Assembly (NCBI RefSeq): GCF_029873635.1
Contig: NC_080425.1
Location: 42,974,890 to 43,038,889 of the forward strand
Length of the DNA stretch: 64,000 bases
DNA from: Malania oleifera
Taxonomy: Eukaryota > Streptophyta > Magnoliopsida > Santalales > Ximeniaceae
Reading direction: 5' to 3'
Both the position numbers and the translations under genes were made by a program. Shown here piece after piece: positions 1-9,657 of the stretch (position 1 is the first letter of the stretch; each line of letters starts with the position of its first letter). The notes under the pieces were generated by a model. It was not told where the DNA came from. It ran no database searches and saw only the letters and a list, made by a program, of their open reading frames with translations.

Positions 1-489
1 GGGCAGTTGATGGTTTAGTAATACGCTGCCAGATTCATGGAGTTATTGCACTTTGCTCTGTTTATGGTACCGGATAAGGTAAGGAAAGCCTGGAAGTTTG
101 AGAGGGGTCTAAAGAAGGAGATCTAGAAGCAGACAACGATACAGAAAATTCCAAATTTTTCTACGTTGGTGGATAAGGCCACCATGGCAGAGGAGAACCC
201 GTAGGGGGATTCAGAGGTTTAGATTTTGAAGAAGAGGCCAGCACCTTCCCATTCTTATTCAGGTGCGAGGAAGGGCACTTGGAAGAAATATGGTGGTGGT
301 GGAGGCCAGTGGCGAGAGACTAGTGGTGGTACATCTCAGTGTACCACATCTTCCTTTGCTTGTCCTACTTGTGGCAAGCAATATGCAGGGAAGTGCATGA
401 TGGGTTCAGATGTTTGCTTCCGATGTGGAAAACCAAGGCATATGGCACGTGAATGCAGCACACTGGGGAGCAATACACCCCCACAATAG
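1..489 (+). pseudogene. Ty3/gypsy gag fragment with zinc knuckle
   Basis: C-terminal part of a gypsy Gag, the nucleocapsid-type protein that packages element RNA into cytoplasmic particles. The best frame from about 226 to 489 is rich in Gly, Lys and Arg and ends in a CCHC knuckle (CFRCGKPRHMAREC, about 415-457), preceded by a Cys-x2-Cys half-motif (CPTCGKQYAGKC) usual in Tekay/Del-type plant Gags. Upstream, 1-225 still reads as Gag-like sequence ([18 protein letters not shown]) with in-frame stops, so the gene is dead and enters from beyond the window's left edge. Gag-like and pol-like sequence follow in order on the same strand. Assignment to gypsy is firm; the exact lineage is inferred. 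Confidence 0.8.
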
Positions 490-599
490 CTATATTGGGG
501 AGGTGCTTAAGCCCCAAATGGCGGATATCAGAGGGGTATGACCTAGGCAAGGGTGTATTCCCTAACTTCTGGTGATGTAGGGAACACATAAGACATGGT

Positions 600-2104
600 G
601 ACGGGTAATATCTATATGCTTTCAAATAAAGATGAGCTACTATTTGATGTAGGAGCGATGCATTCCTTTATTTCTCGGGGAGAAGGAACTCAAGCTTGTG
701 GGATTGTGTGTGCATTTTGCCCCACGTATCTTTTCAACTATTTAGGCTAGGAGGTTACTTCTAGAGGGATGCGAAGGGTATCTAGAGTTTGTGAAAGAAA
801 CGATGAGAGAAGAACTTAAGCTTGAGGAGATTCCTGTAGTAAGTGAGTTCCTAGATGTGTTTCTAGAGGACTTGTCGGGACTGCCTCCTGATCGTGAGGT
901 GGACTTATCTTTAGAGTTGACTCCAGGCACGACACCGATTTTGAAAGCTTCATATCATATGATTCCAATAGAACTAAAGGAATTGAAGGAGCAGCTACAA
1001 GAGTTACTTGATAAGGGCAACATCCGGCCGAGTGTTTCACCCTAGGGAGCATCGATACTATTTGTGAAGAAGAAGGATGAGTCGATGAGGATGTGCATCG
1101 ATTGTAAAGAGATTAACAAGGTGACAGTTAAGAATAAATACCCATTATCCAGAAGTAATGATATGTTTGACCAGCTACAGGGCACACTGGTCTTCTCTAA
1201 GATCGATTTGCAATCCGGGCATCAGTTGAAGGTGAAATCGGAGGATGTATCGATGACTGCATTCCGAACTAGGTGTGGCCACTATGAATTTTTGGTTATG
1301 CCTTTCAGATTGACTAATGCTCCCGCAACATTTATAGAATTGATGAACATGGTGTTCCATGAATATCTAGATCAATTCGTGGTCATTTTCATTAATGACA
1401 TCTTAGTTTATGTGAGGAGTCCTAAGGAGCATGTAGTTCATTTAAGGTTGGTACTTTGAGTGCTTAGGGAGAAGAAGCTATTTGCAAAGTTTAAGAAATG
1501 CGAGTTCTGGCTAGAGAAAGTGGCATTTTTGAGGCATGTCATATCCAGAAAAGTGGTATCAGTGGACCCGAGTAAAATAGAAGCGGTAGTGGGCTGGATG
1601 TGACCGAAGAATGTTTAGGAGGTTAGAAAATTTTGGGGTCTTGCAGGGTACTACCAACGGTTTGTAGCAGGGTTCTCCAGACTATCAGGTCCATTGACAT
1701 GACTTATGAGGAAGAACGTAAAGTTTGAATAAACTGATGAGTGCGAGCAGAGTTTTTAGGAATTGAAGCAGTGATTGGTTACTACTCCAGTTCTGACCAT
1801 TATGTCAGGGGATGGTGGATTTGTTATCTATAGTGACGCCTCTAAGAAGGGTCTCGGGTGTGTGCTAATGCAATAGGGAAAGGTAATTGTTTATGCTTCT
1901 CGTCAACTCAAGGAGTACAAGAAGAACTACCTGACACATGATGTGGAATTAGCAGCAGTAGTGTATGCATTGAAGATCTGGAGGCACTAACTGTACGGTG
2001 AAAGGTGTGAGATTTTTATCGATAAAAAAAGTCTTAAGTACTTTTTCACTCGGAAGGAGCTGAACATGAGGCATAGGAGATGGTTGGAGCTGATAAAGGA
2101 CTAC
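600..2104 (+). pseudogene. Ty3/gypsy pol fragment: protease, reverse transcriptase, RNase H
   Basis: Decayed pol continuing the gag fragment at 1-489. A protease remnant at about 620-690 has the motif LLFDVGAMHSFIS, where the catalytic D-S/T-G triad reads D-V-G. RT follows from about 791, with a segment typical of chromovirus RTs (ELPGLPPDRE-like), then [12 protein letters not shown] and, near 1385-1425, the catalytic box FINDILVY, in which the first Asp of the usual DD pair is Asn. RNase H-like sequence (YSDASKKGLGCVL-like) runs from about 1800 to 2104. Several stops and frameshifts interrupt it, and sequence between protease and RT is shortened. It ends abruptly at the 2110 LTR, next to gattg (2105-2109), so the copia element appears to have inserted in the RNase H region. 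Certainly non-functional. Confidence 0.85.
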
Positions 2105-2109
2105 GATTG

Positions 2110-4025
2110 TGTTAGGTTTACCGTGATCTCAAGAGGGGGGTGAATTGGTATTTTTTAACGCCCTAGGTCAGTATCCTAAGAGCAGTATTTTCATAACCCT
2201 AAAGTCAATCTAGTGCAAGTAAAATAAATCAATTGCAATATGTAGCAGAAATTAATATCGCAATTTAATCAACTAAGCATGCACCAAAAAGCAGTAAAAA
2301 GAAGTGACACCCAAAAGTGTTATCGAGGTTTGGCTACGTCCCTGTCTTGGCTAACAAGCACAAGGATTACCACTATAATGCTCACTTAAATGGGTGGAGC
2401 GACACCTAAACAACTAGGTCAATTAGCACAGGGCTGACCTCATCCTTTACACAATCCTTACCGGGCTGGATTACTGCCCCCTCAGGCCACGCCTGAAATA
2501 CAACAGTATTTTTTCAATCAATTGGTACAGTGATTATGCTTTCATGTAAAGAAGATATGTACCCAATACACGTAATCACATATACATCAATAATATGGAT
2601 ATAGTGTAAGCTCAGTGATGCAAATAGTTGTGCTAACAACACTCAATATGGTATTATCAATGAAATGCGTAAGAGTGTTCAATACAAACAATATCTTGGA
2701 ATTTAAGCAAACCACATTTCAATAGAAAATCAATATTCCAAAGATATCAATCAGATATTCAAACTAGTTCAAGAAGATTTTCTTCAATGATATAAGCACA
2801 CTACTAGTTTGAAAATATTTTTCCTATTGAAAATATTTTTACACAAAAAAAATCAAAGCTATGGAAGCCTTGCAACAATTATGCAAAGACCCCAAAGCTT
2901 GCTAGTCTATCCCAATAATGATTTATAATGTGAAATTAGTGGGACAAAACTATGTCAAACTCCCCAAAAATAATATCACAGTCAAACAAGCAAATCGGAG
3001 TTTTTAACAAAACCTAGCAATCGCAATCACACTAAATATGCTCTCACAATCTCAAAATGTATGAAGGGAATGGAAATTTGAGAGTATTTGGACAATGGAG
3101 TAATTTCAAAAGAGAGGATTTTTGGCTAATGAAATTTCTAATTAATTGTTAATCCTCACAAATGAGCCTATATTTATAGGCAAGGGTAAAATTATAACCG
3201 TTTGGGACTTGTTGGGAATTCTTAGAAAAGTTCCAAAGTGTTTAAATGTAATTAACGCAAAATAACATGTATTTAGTTAAAATATTTTTAACCCGACGGT
3301 GTTCGGGTGGCTGAACTATGATTCAGTCGCTCGAATAGACACAATAATAAAAGGTCTTTAAATTGGTTCGGTTGTCCGAGTTATAAATCGGTGATCCGAA
3401 TCAAAGTCAAAAACATTTCTTCTGATTTTTGGGTCTCCGGTCCTAGGTTCGGTAGCTCGAACTTATGTGTTCGGTCACCCGGGGCTTAATTTGAACTAAA
3501 TAGCTTGGTAGCCTGAGTTGGTGAAATGTCCTTTTCAGATGGTTCGGTCGCCTGTGGACAGTATGCACAAATTTGTTCGGTTGCCTGAGAGCCTAAGTCA
3601 ATTGTTGACTTCTCTACAGTTTGGGCGCCCAAGGAGTTTTGAACTCTTGGGGTTCGGCCGCCCGAGCTCTCTTAAATTCCCTTAAATTATTCAATTAAGT
3701 GCATTTTTAACATTCTTGTGTTTTGTATGATATATGTGCATGAGTGTTGGGACCTAAAGTTATACTAGAGTCTTATTGAGCTTACCATATATCCTATATG
3801 CATGATATGCAGGTAATTAATACAGACCATATACCTAGTTACTATTACAGACCCATATTACATTAATTGAATTTACAATATGAATTAAAGTCTTTAGGGT
3901 TTTCATGTCTTGCTTCAAGTGTCATTCCTTGAGATATTCATCTAAGCCTGCACAAATACTTGAAAGCCATATAATACCTAAGTATTTGTCATTATCAAAA
4001 CCGGGTGTGACTTATAATGCCAACA
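2110..4025 (-). mobile_element. Family A LTR: 3' LTR of a minus-strand copia element
   Basis: About 1.92 kb bounded by TG...CA on both strands. The right end (minus-strand LTR start, TGTTGGCATTATAAG) directly abuts a polypurine tract at 4026, which identifies it as a 3' LTR of a minus-strand element. The left end carries the shared TCAAGAGGGGGGTGAATTGG box. A palindromic array (TTCGGTCGCC, TTCGGTTGCCTGAG and relatives) lies at about 3295-3665, and a TATA-like CCTATAAATATAGG (minus) at about 3168-3181. A one-mismatch copy of the MSA-type site lies just upstream of the TATA box. The putative 5-bp target site gattg (2105-2109) is seen on this side only. Confidence 0.88.
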
Positions 4026-4037
4026 TTCTCCCCCTTT
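4026..4037 (-). promoter_or_regulatory. Polypurine tract (plus-strand primer)
   Basis: Read on the minus strand this is AAAAAGGGGGAGAA immediately before the TG of the LTR at 4025. It is the expected primer for plus-strand DNA synthesis in reverse transcription. The flanking TGATGACAAATA and LTR TATTTGTCATTA arms are complementary, giving a hairpin across the junction (see findings). Confidence 0.85.
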
Positions 4038-4481
4038 TTAATGATGACAAATACATCATGCAAAAAATGGGTATAGCCTTAGAAGGCTCCCCCTAACAGT
4101 GTGCATTATGTAAAACTTTAAATAATTTTCCATTTAAGTACAATTCAATCCAAATTTCAAGTCAACCCAATTTTTGCCCTCTTATCCATCTCCCCCTTTT
4201 GACAACAGAAAAAAGGGCCATGAAACTAGTAGCCTTAGGCATTGGGTAAGAATCATTTGTATACACAAGAAGTTTGGGAATTTTAAAAAATTTCAGTAGC
4301 ATGCCGTTTGGAAAAAAACATTTCCCAAAATTTCATATATAAAGTGGAAATTATGCATCGCAAAACATAATCAATTTTATAAAGTCCCAGCCAATAAAAT
4401 ATATCAATAGTTATATTAGTTGTTAGACTTTTGAAATTATTTGAACACTCCCCCCCTGAATTTATGCAAACTATGAAATAT
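4038..4481 (-). other. Non-coding 3' internal region of copia2, with conserved stem-loop
   Basis: Between the pol stop codon and the polypurine tract. I see no coding potential. It contains an imperfect hairpin at 4273-4329: outer arms TTTGGGAA and TTCCCAAA pair perfectly and enclose a GCATGCCG core. The same structure recurs with changed but still pairing arms at 29458-29520, 60084-60145 and 61517-61578. Confidence 0.6.
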
Positions 4482-6115
4482 CTAGGTGGCATCTTTACTA
4501 TGCATGAGACCTAATTCATTTCTAATTTGTGTGAAACTATCTTCTAGAAGTGGTTTAGTGAAAATGTCCACCCACTGCTCATTAGTGAATACAAACTCAA
4601 GAGCCACATCCCCTTTCTACACATGATCATGAAGGAAGTGATGTCTAATTTCAACGTGTTTAGTTCATGAATGTGAGATAGGATTTTTAGAGATGTTGAT
4701 TGCACTAGTATTATCACATTTAATTGGTACTATATCGTAGTGCTACCCAAAATTCATAAGTTGTTGTTTTATATAAAGAGTTTGAGCACAACAACTTCTA
4801 GCCGCAATATATTCTACTTCGGCGGTGGATAAGGCAACTGAGTTTTGTTTCTTGGAGAACCAAGAAATGAGAGATTGTCTTAAATGGTGACAAGTGCCAC
4901 TAGTACTCTTTGTATCAACCTTACTACTGGCAAAGTTTACATCAGTATAACTTACAATTTCAAAGGTTGTATGCTTAGGGTACCATAGTCCTAACTCTAT
5001 AGTTCCAACTAGATACCTAAGGATTTGTTCAACTGCTATTAGATGAGATTCCTTAGGAGCAACCTGAAACCTAGCACACATGCACACACTAAACATAATA
5101 TCAGGCCTACTAGTAGTGAGATATAGAAGACTCCCAATCATGCCATGATACAATTTCACATCAACAGGGATCCCTTGCTCATCTTTATCAAGTTTAATGG
5201 AAGGACTCATAGGAGTACCAAGAATTTTACAAACTTCCATATTAAATTTCTTTAGCAAGTTCCTGACATATTTAGATTGGCATATGAAAGTACCATATCT
5301 AGGTTATTTAATTTGCAGCCCTAAAAAGAAACTAAGCTCACCCATCATGGTCATTTCAAATTCACTTTTCATGCATTTGGAAAACTCATTACACAACTCA
5401 TCATTGGTTGCTCCAAAAATGATATCGTCAACATAAATTTGAACTAGGAGCATATCATCATTTTTGGATTTTATGTAGAGTGTAGTGTCAATTTTGCCAT
5501 GGGTAAACCCATTTTCTAGCAGAAAACCACTAAGCCTCTCGTACCAAGCTCTAGGAGCTTGTTTCAATCCATTCAAGGCCTTAGGCAACCGGTAAACATG
5601 ATTTGAATATTTATAATTTTCAAAACCGGGTGGTTGTTCTACGTATACTTCCTCATTGATATAGCCATTTAGAAAAGCGCTTTTAACATCCATTTGAAAC
5701 AATTTAAAATTTTTAAAAGCGGCATAAGAAAGTAGCATACGAATGGCTTCCAACCTAGCAACAGGAGCAATGTTTCATCAAAATCTGTTCCCTCTTCCTG
5801 ATTATAACCTTGGGCAACTAGTCTAGCCTTATTCCTAGTTACTATTCCATTCTCATCTTTCTTATTGCTATATACCCATTTAGTTCCAATAATTATATGA
5901 TCATTAGGACTAGGAACTAAGGTCCACATTCTGCTTCTTTCAAATTAATTAAGTTCTTCTTGCATGGACATCACCCAAGACTCATCCTCTATGACTTCTT
6001 TAATATTTTTAGGTTCTTCTTGGGACAAGAAAATAGAATGACTCACTAGGTTCTTCAAGGAAGATCTTGTGGCTATACCATGGGATGGTTCACCAAGAGC
6101 ATATTTTTCATACTA
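4482..6115 (-). pseudogene. Ty1/copia pol fragment: reverse transcriptase and RNase H (copia2)
   Basis: 3' half of a SIRE/Maximus-like copia polyprotein. Reading leftward: the RT entry motif (GTKWVYSNKKDE, about 5850-5890), then [19 protein letters not shown], the [10 protein letters not shown] box (about 5680), the catalytic YVDD at 5424-5435 (intact), and the RNase H region with DIMFSVCMCARFQ and KSTSGTCHHLR at about 4880-5110. The frame ends at a stop near 4482. Frameshifts near 5750 and 5300 and stops near 4743 and 5940 break the reading, so it is a pseudogene. Integrase, protease and gag are missing: the element is cut at about 6115, where an oppositely oriented A LTR begins. Its own 3' LTR is 2110-4025. 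Confidence 0.87.
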
Positions 6116-7220
6116 AGTCCAAACACTCTTTGCTTGCTATTCCTTTGAGAAATCCAACTTCCTAAGAGTGTTCTTGAATGGTTCTTGTTGCTTAAACTCT
6201 AATTGTTCTAGATTGATTGAGTATTTTTATAGAGATTTTTTGGTAATGTTTTTTCCCCGATTTAATCAATAAATATTTGCGTGGGAAAACCCTTGTGGCT
6301 AGTGAGTCTTTGCATGTTTGTTGCAAAACTCATCAAGTTTGTGGTTTTTGATTTGCAAAATATTTTTCACAAGATTACATATTTTTTAAATATCTTTTAA
6401 GCTATTATTTTGAGAAAATATTATTTGAGATATTTTGAATATTCTTGTTGAAACACTTTGAAACTTGTGGTGATTGATGTACATTGATACATTGTTTCAA
6501 AATTTGTTTGGAAATACACTCTAGGACTTGATTGCATATCTATATTAGATTGAGTGCTAAGCACACGTTATTAGCACTGAGCATATTTACTATCATGTAT
6601 GCTTGCATATATTATTTGTACTATATTGTGGTACATATCTGCTTAATTAGAAGTACCTTACTTGTACATCAAGTTTATAATGATTATTGTATTCCAGGCA
6701 AAGGCCTGAAGAGGGAGACTAGCCCTAGTGAATAGTCCCAAATTAGTTTAGACCCGGTTAGGAAAGTTAGATGCACCATCCTGGTAAGGTGTGTTTGTAG
6801 GTTGAGTTCAGCCCTGTTAATTAACCTGGTTATATACAGTGCTACTCCTCCCTTGAAGTGAGCCTTTAGTGGACTCCTTGTACTTGTGAGCCAAGGCAGG
6901 GACATAGGTAGGATTTGCCGAACCTCGATATCATATTTGGTGTCAAGTTTACATTTCCTGCATTATATTCTGCTTTGTGCTTGATTTAAATTTGTTACTG
7001 AATATACTACATATCTGATTAGCACATACCTACTTTTGGTTAAGAAATAGTGAAATTGTGGTGCATGTTCTAAAAATTGTTTAATATATCATATGTGCAA
7101 TTTCATATACATTTAGACTGCCCCTAGGTTGCATAATACTGTTGCTGGATTAGTTGAACCTAGGAGAAAATTTTTTAATCTCCAATTCACACCCCTCTTG
7201 GGATTGCACCAAAGTCAACA
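6116..7220 (+). mobile_element. Family A LTR, truncated (R/U5 half, plus orientation)
   Basis: Sequence matches the downstream half of the solo A LTR at 9658-11725: the gattga-TTTTTCC...GATTT segment near 6240-6290, the AAGAGGGAGACTAGCC motif near 6710, and the end GGGATTGCACCAAAGTCAACA at 7220. The U3 half with palindromes and TATA is missing. The base pairs after the CA end are cactt (7221-7225); no matching copy remains on the left, so a deletion has removed the LTR start together with adjacent DNA and joined it to the copia2 pol at about 6115. The left border is approximate. Confidence 0.75.
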
Positions 7221-8355
7221 CACTTCCCTCTTTAGAATCCTCATCATCACTCCGAGGGGCTGAACTAGTGTCCATGGGATCAACACCTTGGGAGGATCTA
7301 GCCTGATATTCCTCAATATGAGTGAGGTGTTGATCAAGTGAGGATACCTTCTCCTAAAGGCTCTGAATTCCTAACCTCATATCCCTGCTAAAGGAGGAGA
7401 AGTCACTATGAAAGGACATGAGCCATGAAGGAGTGTCTATAGGAGGACCTTTTTCATGAGCTGGAGGAGGAGGAGGAGCTGCTGCTGGAGCTTGTTGAGG
7501 TCTTCCTCCTTTGAAGTACCAACCCTGATCAATATTGTCATAGCCCATTTGCTTAAGGGTTTTGAAGTTAAAGAGGTCATAACGAGTGCATTTTATGAAT
7601 AATTCTAAAGGTGAAGTAATATCCAACTAAGAAAAAAGGAGGTTCAAAGCACCTCCATATGGAAAAGTTACTCTAGATGGTTCTAGCTTTGCCCACATCC
7701 ACTTCAAGATAATACTAGACAAATCGAGTTTCTTTCCTTTAAGTAGACACCATAGAACAAAGCACTCAATGTAGGAAAGATGATCAAACGAGCCAGTTTT
7801 GGGTACGATGTTGTCTGAAATGATTTTGTGAAGGATTTGGGGTTGGAGATTAAATTTTTTGTACAACAGGGGATGTCCAAAATACACAGGTTCATTTTCC
7901 ATAATCAAGGGAAAAAATGCTTCAGGAGTAAACTCTTGCTCTAAAATCCAGGATTGAGCAAAAGTAGGACAATTAAATTCTCCTGGGATTATATTCAGAA
8001 TATGAGCCAAAATCTAAGGAGTTAAAATATTTTTCTTGCCCTGAACCTCTGTGGTTAAAACACCATGACTATGAATCATGTTGGCATAGAAAATTTTGAT
8101 AAGGTTGGGGAACATGCCTTTGGCTTGGTAAATCATGATGTTTAGCCAACCTATATCCCTAAACATGGGGTGTATCTTAGGGAATTCTTCATCAAAGAAA
8201 GAGGTATCGATCACTTTACCAAATATAGGATCCGTAGACCTGAGAGAAGCATGATAGCGAAGCTTGGCTTGAGGTGCAACTAGCAATCTCTCAATGTTGT
8301 TCTCATCTTTGCTAGTAAAAGTCCCATGGTTAGCTATCATCTTAGAGCAAGACAT
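7221..8355 (-). pseudogene. Extra ORF in env position of copia1 (plant transposon-protein family)
   Basis: Start ATG at 8355 (MSCSKMIANHG), chosen because the homologous frame in copia3 starts at the same place (MPRTKQTANHG, 55416). Central region contains GMFPNLIKIFYANM and FNCPTFAQSWILEQEFTP, resembling the widespread 'putative plant transposon protein' domain (Pfam PF20167 from memory; an HMM search is needed). The C-terminal third is Pro/Ala-rich (APAAAPPPPPA) and then acidic Ser/Asp-rich. In-frame stops near 8014, 7627 and 7354 and truncation by the LTR at 7220 kill it. It lies 3' of RNase H, where SIRE-type elements carry their env-like gene; it shows no obvious signal peptide or membrane segment, so I do not call it an envelope. 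Biochemical role unknown. Confidence 0.7.
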
Positions 8356-8541
8356 TGTGAAGATCAAGAAGCAAACGAAACTCAGTTGGGAAACCTTGGA
8401 ATCTGTAGGAGGTGATGTATAATCGAGTTAGGAGGCTTGGATTCAAGAGATTTTTGGCTGAGAATTGAAGAAGATAGAGAGTGGGGACTTCAGACAAGAG
8501 ATTGAATAGTGTTCAGAAGCATGAAGTTAGGGGTTTAAAGT

Positions 8542-8592
<51 letters not shown>

Positions 8593-8803
8593 ACAACTTT
8601 AGTAGACTGAAGATTAAGTTCAGTATTTTGAAGATTTAACGGAACAGGAATCTGAACAGGTAGTAGCACCTCAGTCGTCTGAGCTTCTAGGCTCAGTTGT
8701 CTAAACCTTTAGGCTACAGTGTTAAGTCATCTGAGCTTCCAAGCTCAGTTGTTTGAAGTCTAAAAATTTTCAAAGTTCTCTCTATTCTTATCCTAAAACC
8801 TTC
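8356..8803 (-). promoter_or_regulatory. Internal U3-like promoter region upstream of the env-position ORF
   Basis: On the minus strand this runs: array of degenerate palindromes (8600-8760; units such as AGTAGACTGAAG, CTCAGTCGTCTGAG and GCTCAGTTGTTTGAAG on the plus strand), then an expanded TATA run (8545-8589), then about 190 bp of leader to the ATG at 8355. The same unit type (AGTAGACT, TCAGTCTTCTGA) forms the U3 array of this element's own LTR at 18080-18300. Inferred to be a promoter; no transcript evidence is visible. Confidence 0.5.
8545..8589. repeat. (TA)n microsatellite
   Basis: About 22 uninterrupted TA units. It occupies the position where a TATA box is expected upstream of the env-position ORF, so it may be an expanded TATA element. 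Confidence 0.95.
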
Positions 8804-9657
8804 CTAAATCACTTCCCTATTATGTAACAATCCAAGTTCTCTTCTAATGGATATAAATCGTTCTTCGGAGAGAGGTTTTGTAAAATTATCTACCCACTAG
8901 TCATTTGTGTTAATAAATTCAAGTGATATATCTTCCTTTTGAACATGATCTCTTAGAAAGTGATGTCTTATGTCAATGTGTTTAGTTCTTGAGTGTGATA
9001 TATGATTTTTTGATACATTTATTGCACTTGTGTTATGACACTTGATTGGAATAGTTGTGTATTCAAGATTAAAGTCTTTTAATTGTAGTTTCATATACAA
9101 AGTTTGTGCACAACAACTCCCGGATGCTACATATTCAACTTCAACGGTTGATAAAGCTACAAAGTTTTGTTTCTTAGAAAACCAAGATACTAGTGATCGT
9201 CCTAGAAAGTGACAAGTGCCACTAGTACTTTTTCTATCTATCTTACACCCTGCATAGTCGGCATCCGAATAGTTGATCATTTCGAATCCGGTGTCCTTAA
9301 GATACCAAAGACCTAAGTCCATTGTACATATCAAGTATCTTAGAATTCTTTTAACAGCTATTTGGTGTGATTTTTTGGGTGTTGATTGAAATCGTGCACA
9401 CATGCATACACTAAACATTATATCGGGCCTACTTGCCGTTAGATATAGTAAACTTCCTAAAATTCCTCTATAATACTTCATATCGACCGGTTTACCTTTT
9501 TCATCTTTATTAAGGCTAATGGAAGTACTCATGGGGGTTTCTATGGGTTTACTACTCTCCATATCAATTTTTTTAAGCATATCTTTTGTGTGTTTGGATT
9601 GGCTTATAAAACTCCCATTATTTGCTTGTTTAATTTGTAGTCCTAGGAAATAGTTTA
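8804..9657 (-). pseudogene. copia1 RT C-terminus and RNase H (downstream exon-like half)
   Basis: Continues the RT interrupted at 11726. Recognisable: INYFLGLQIKQ directly at the insertion edge, DIMFSVCMCARFQSTPKKSH, the RNase H segment YSDADYAGCKIDRKSTSGTCHFLGR (shown in part), HNTSAINVSKNHISHSRTKHIDIRHHFLRDH (shown in part) and the usual end motif NFTKPLSEERF. One in-frame stop lies at about 8897, before the natural stop at 8804-8806. RNase H normally degrades the RNA strand during reverse transcription. The gttta repeat at 9653-9657 is the target duplication of the solo LTR that splits the gene. Confidence 0.88.

Noticed and set aside
7221..8355. Calling the env-position ORF an envelope gene
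   Set aside because: No signal peptide or membrane segment is visible; resemblance is to a plant transposon-protein family.
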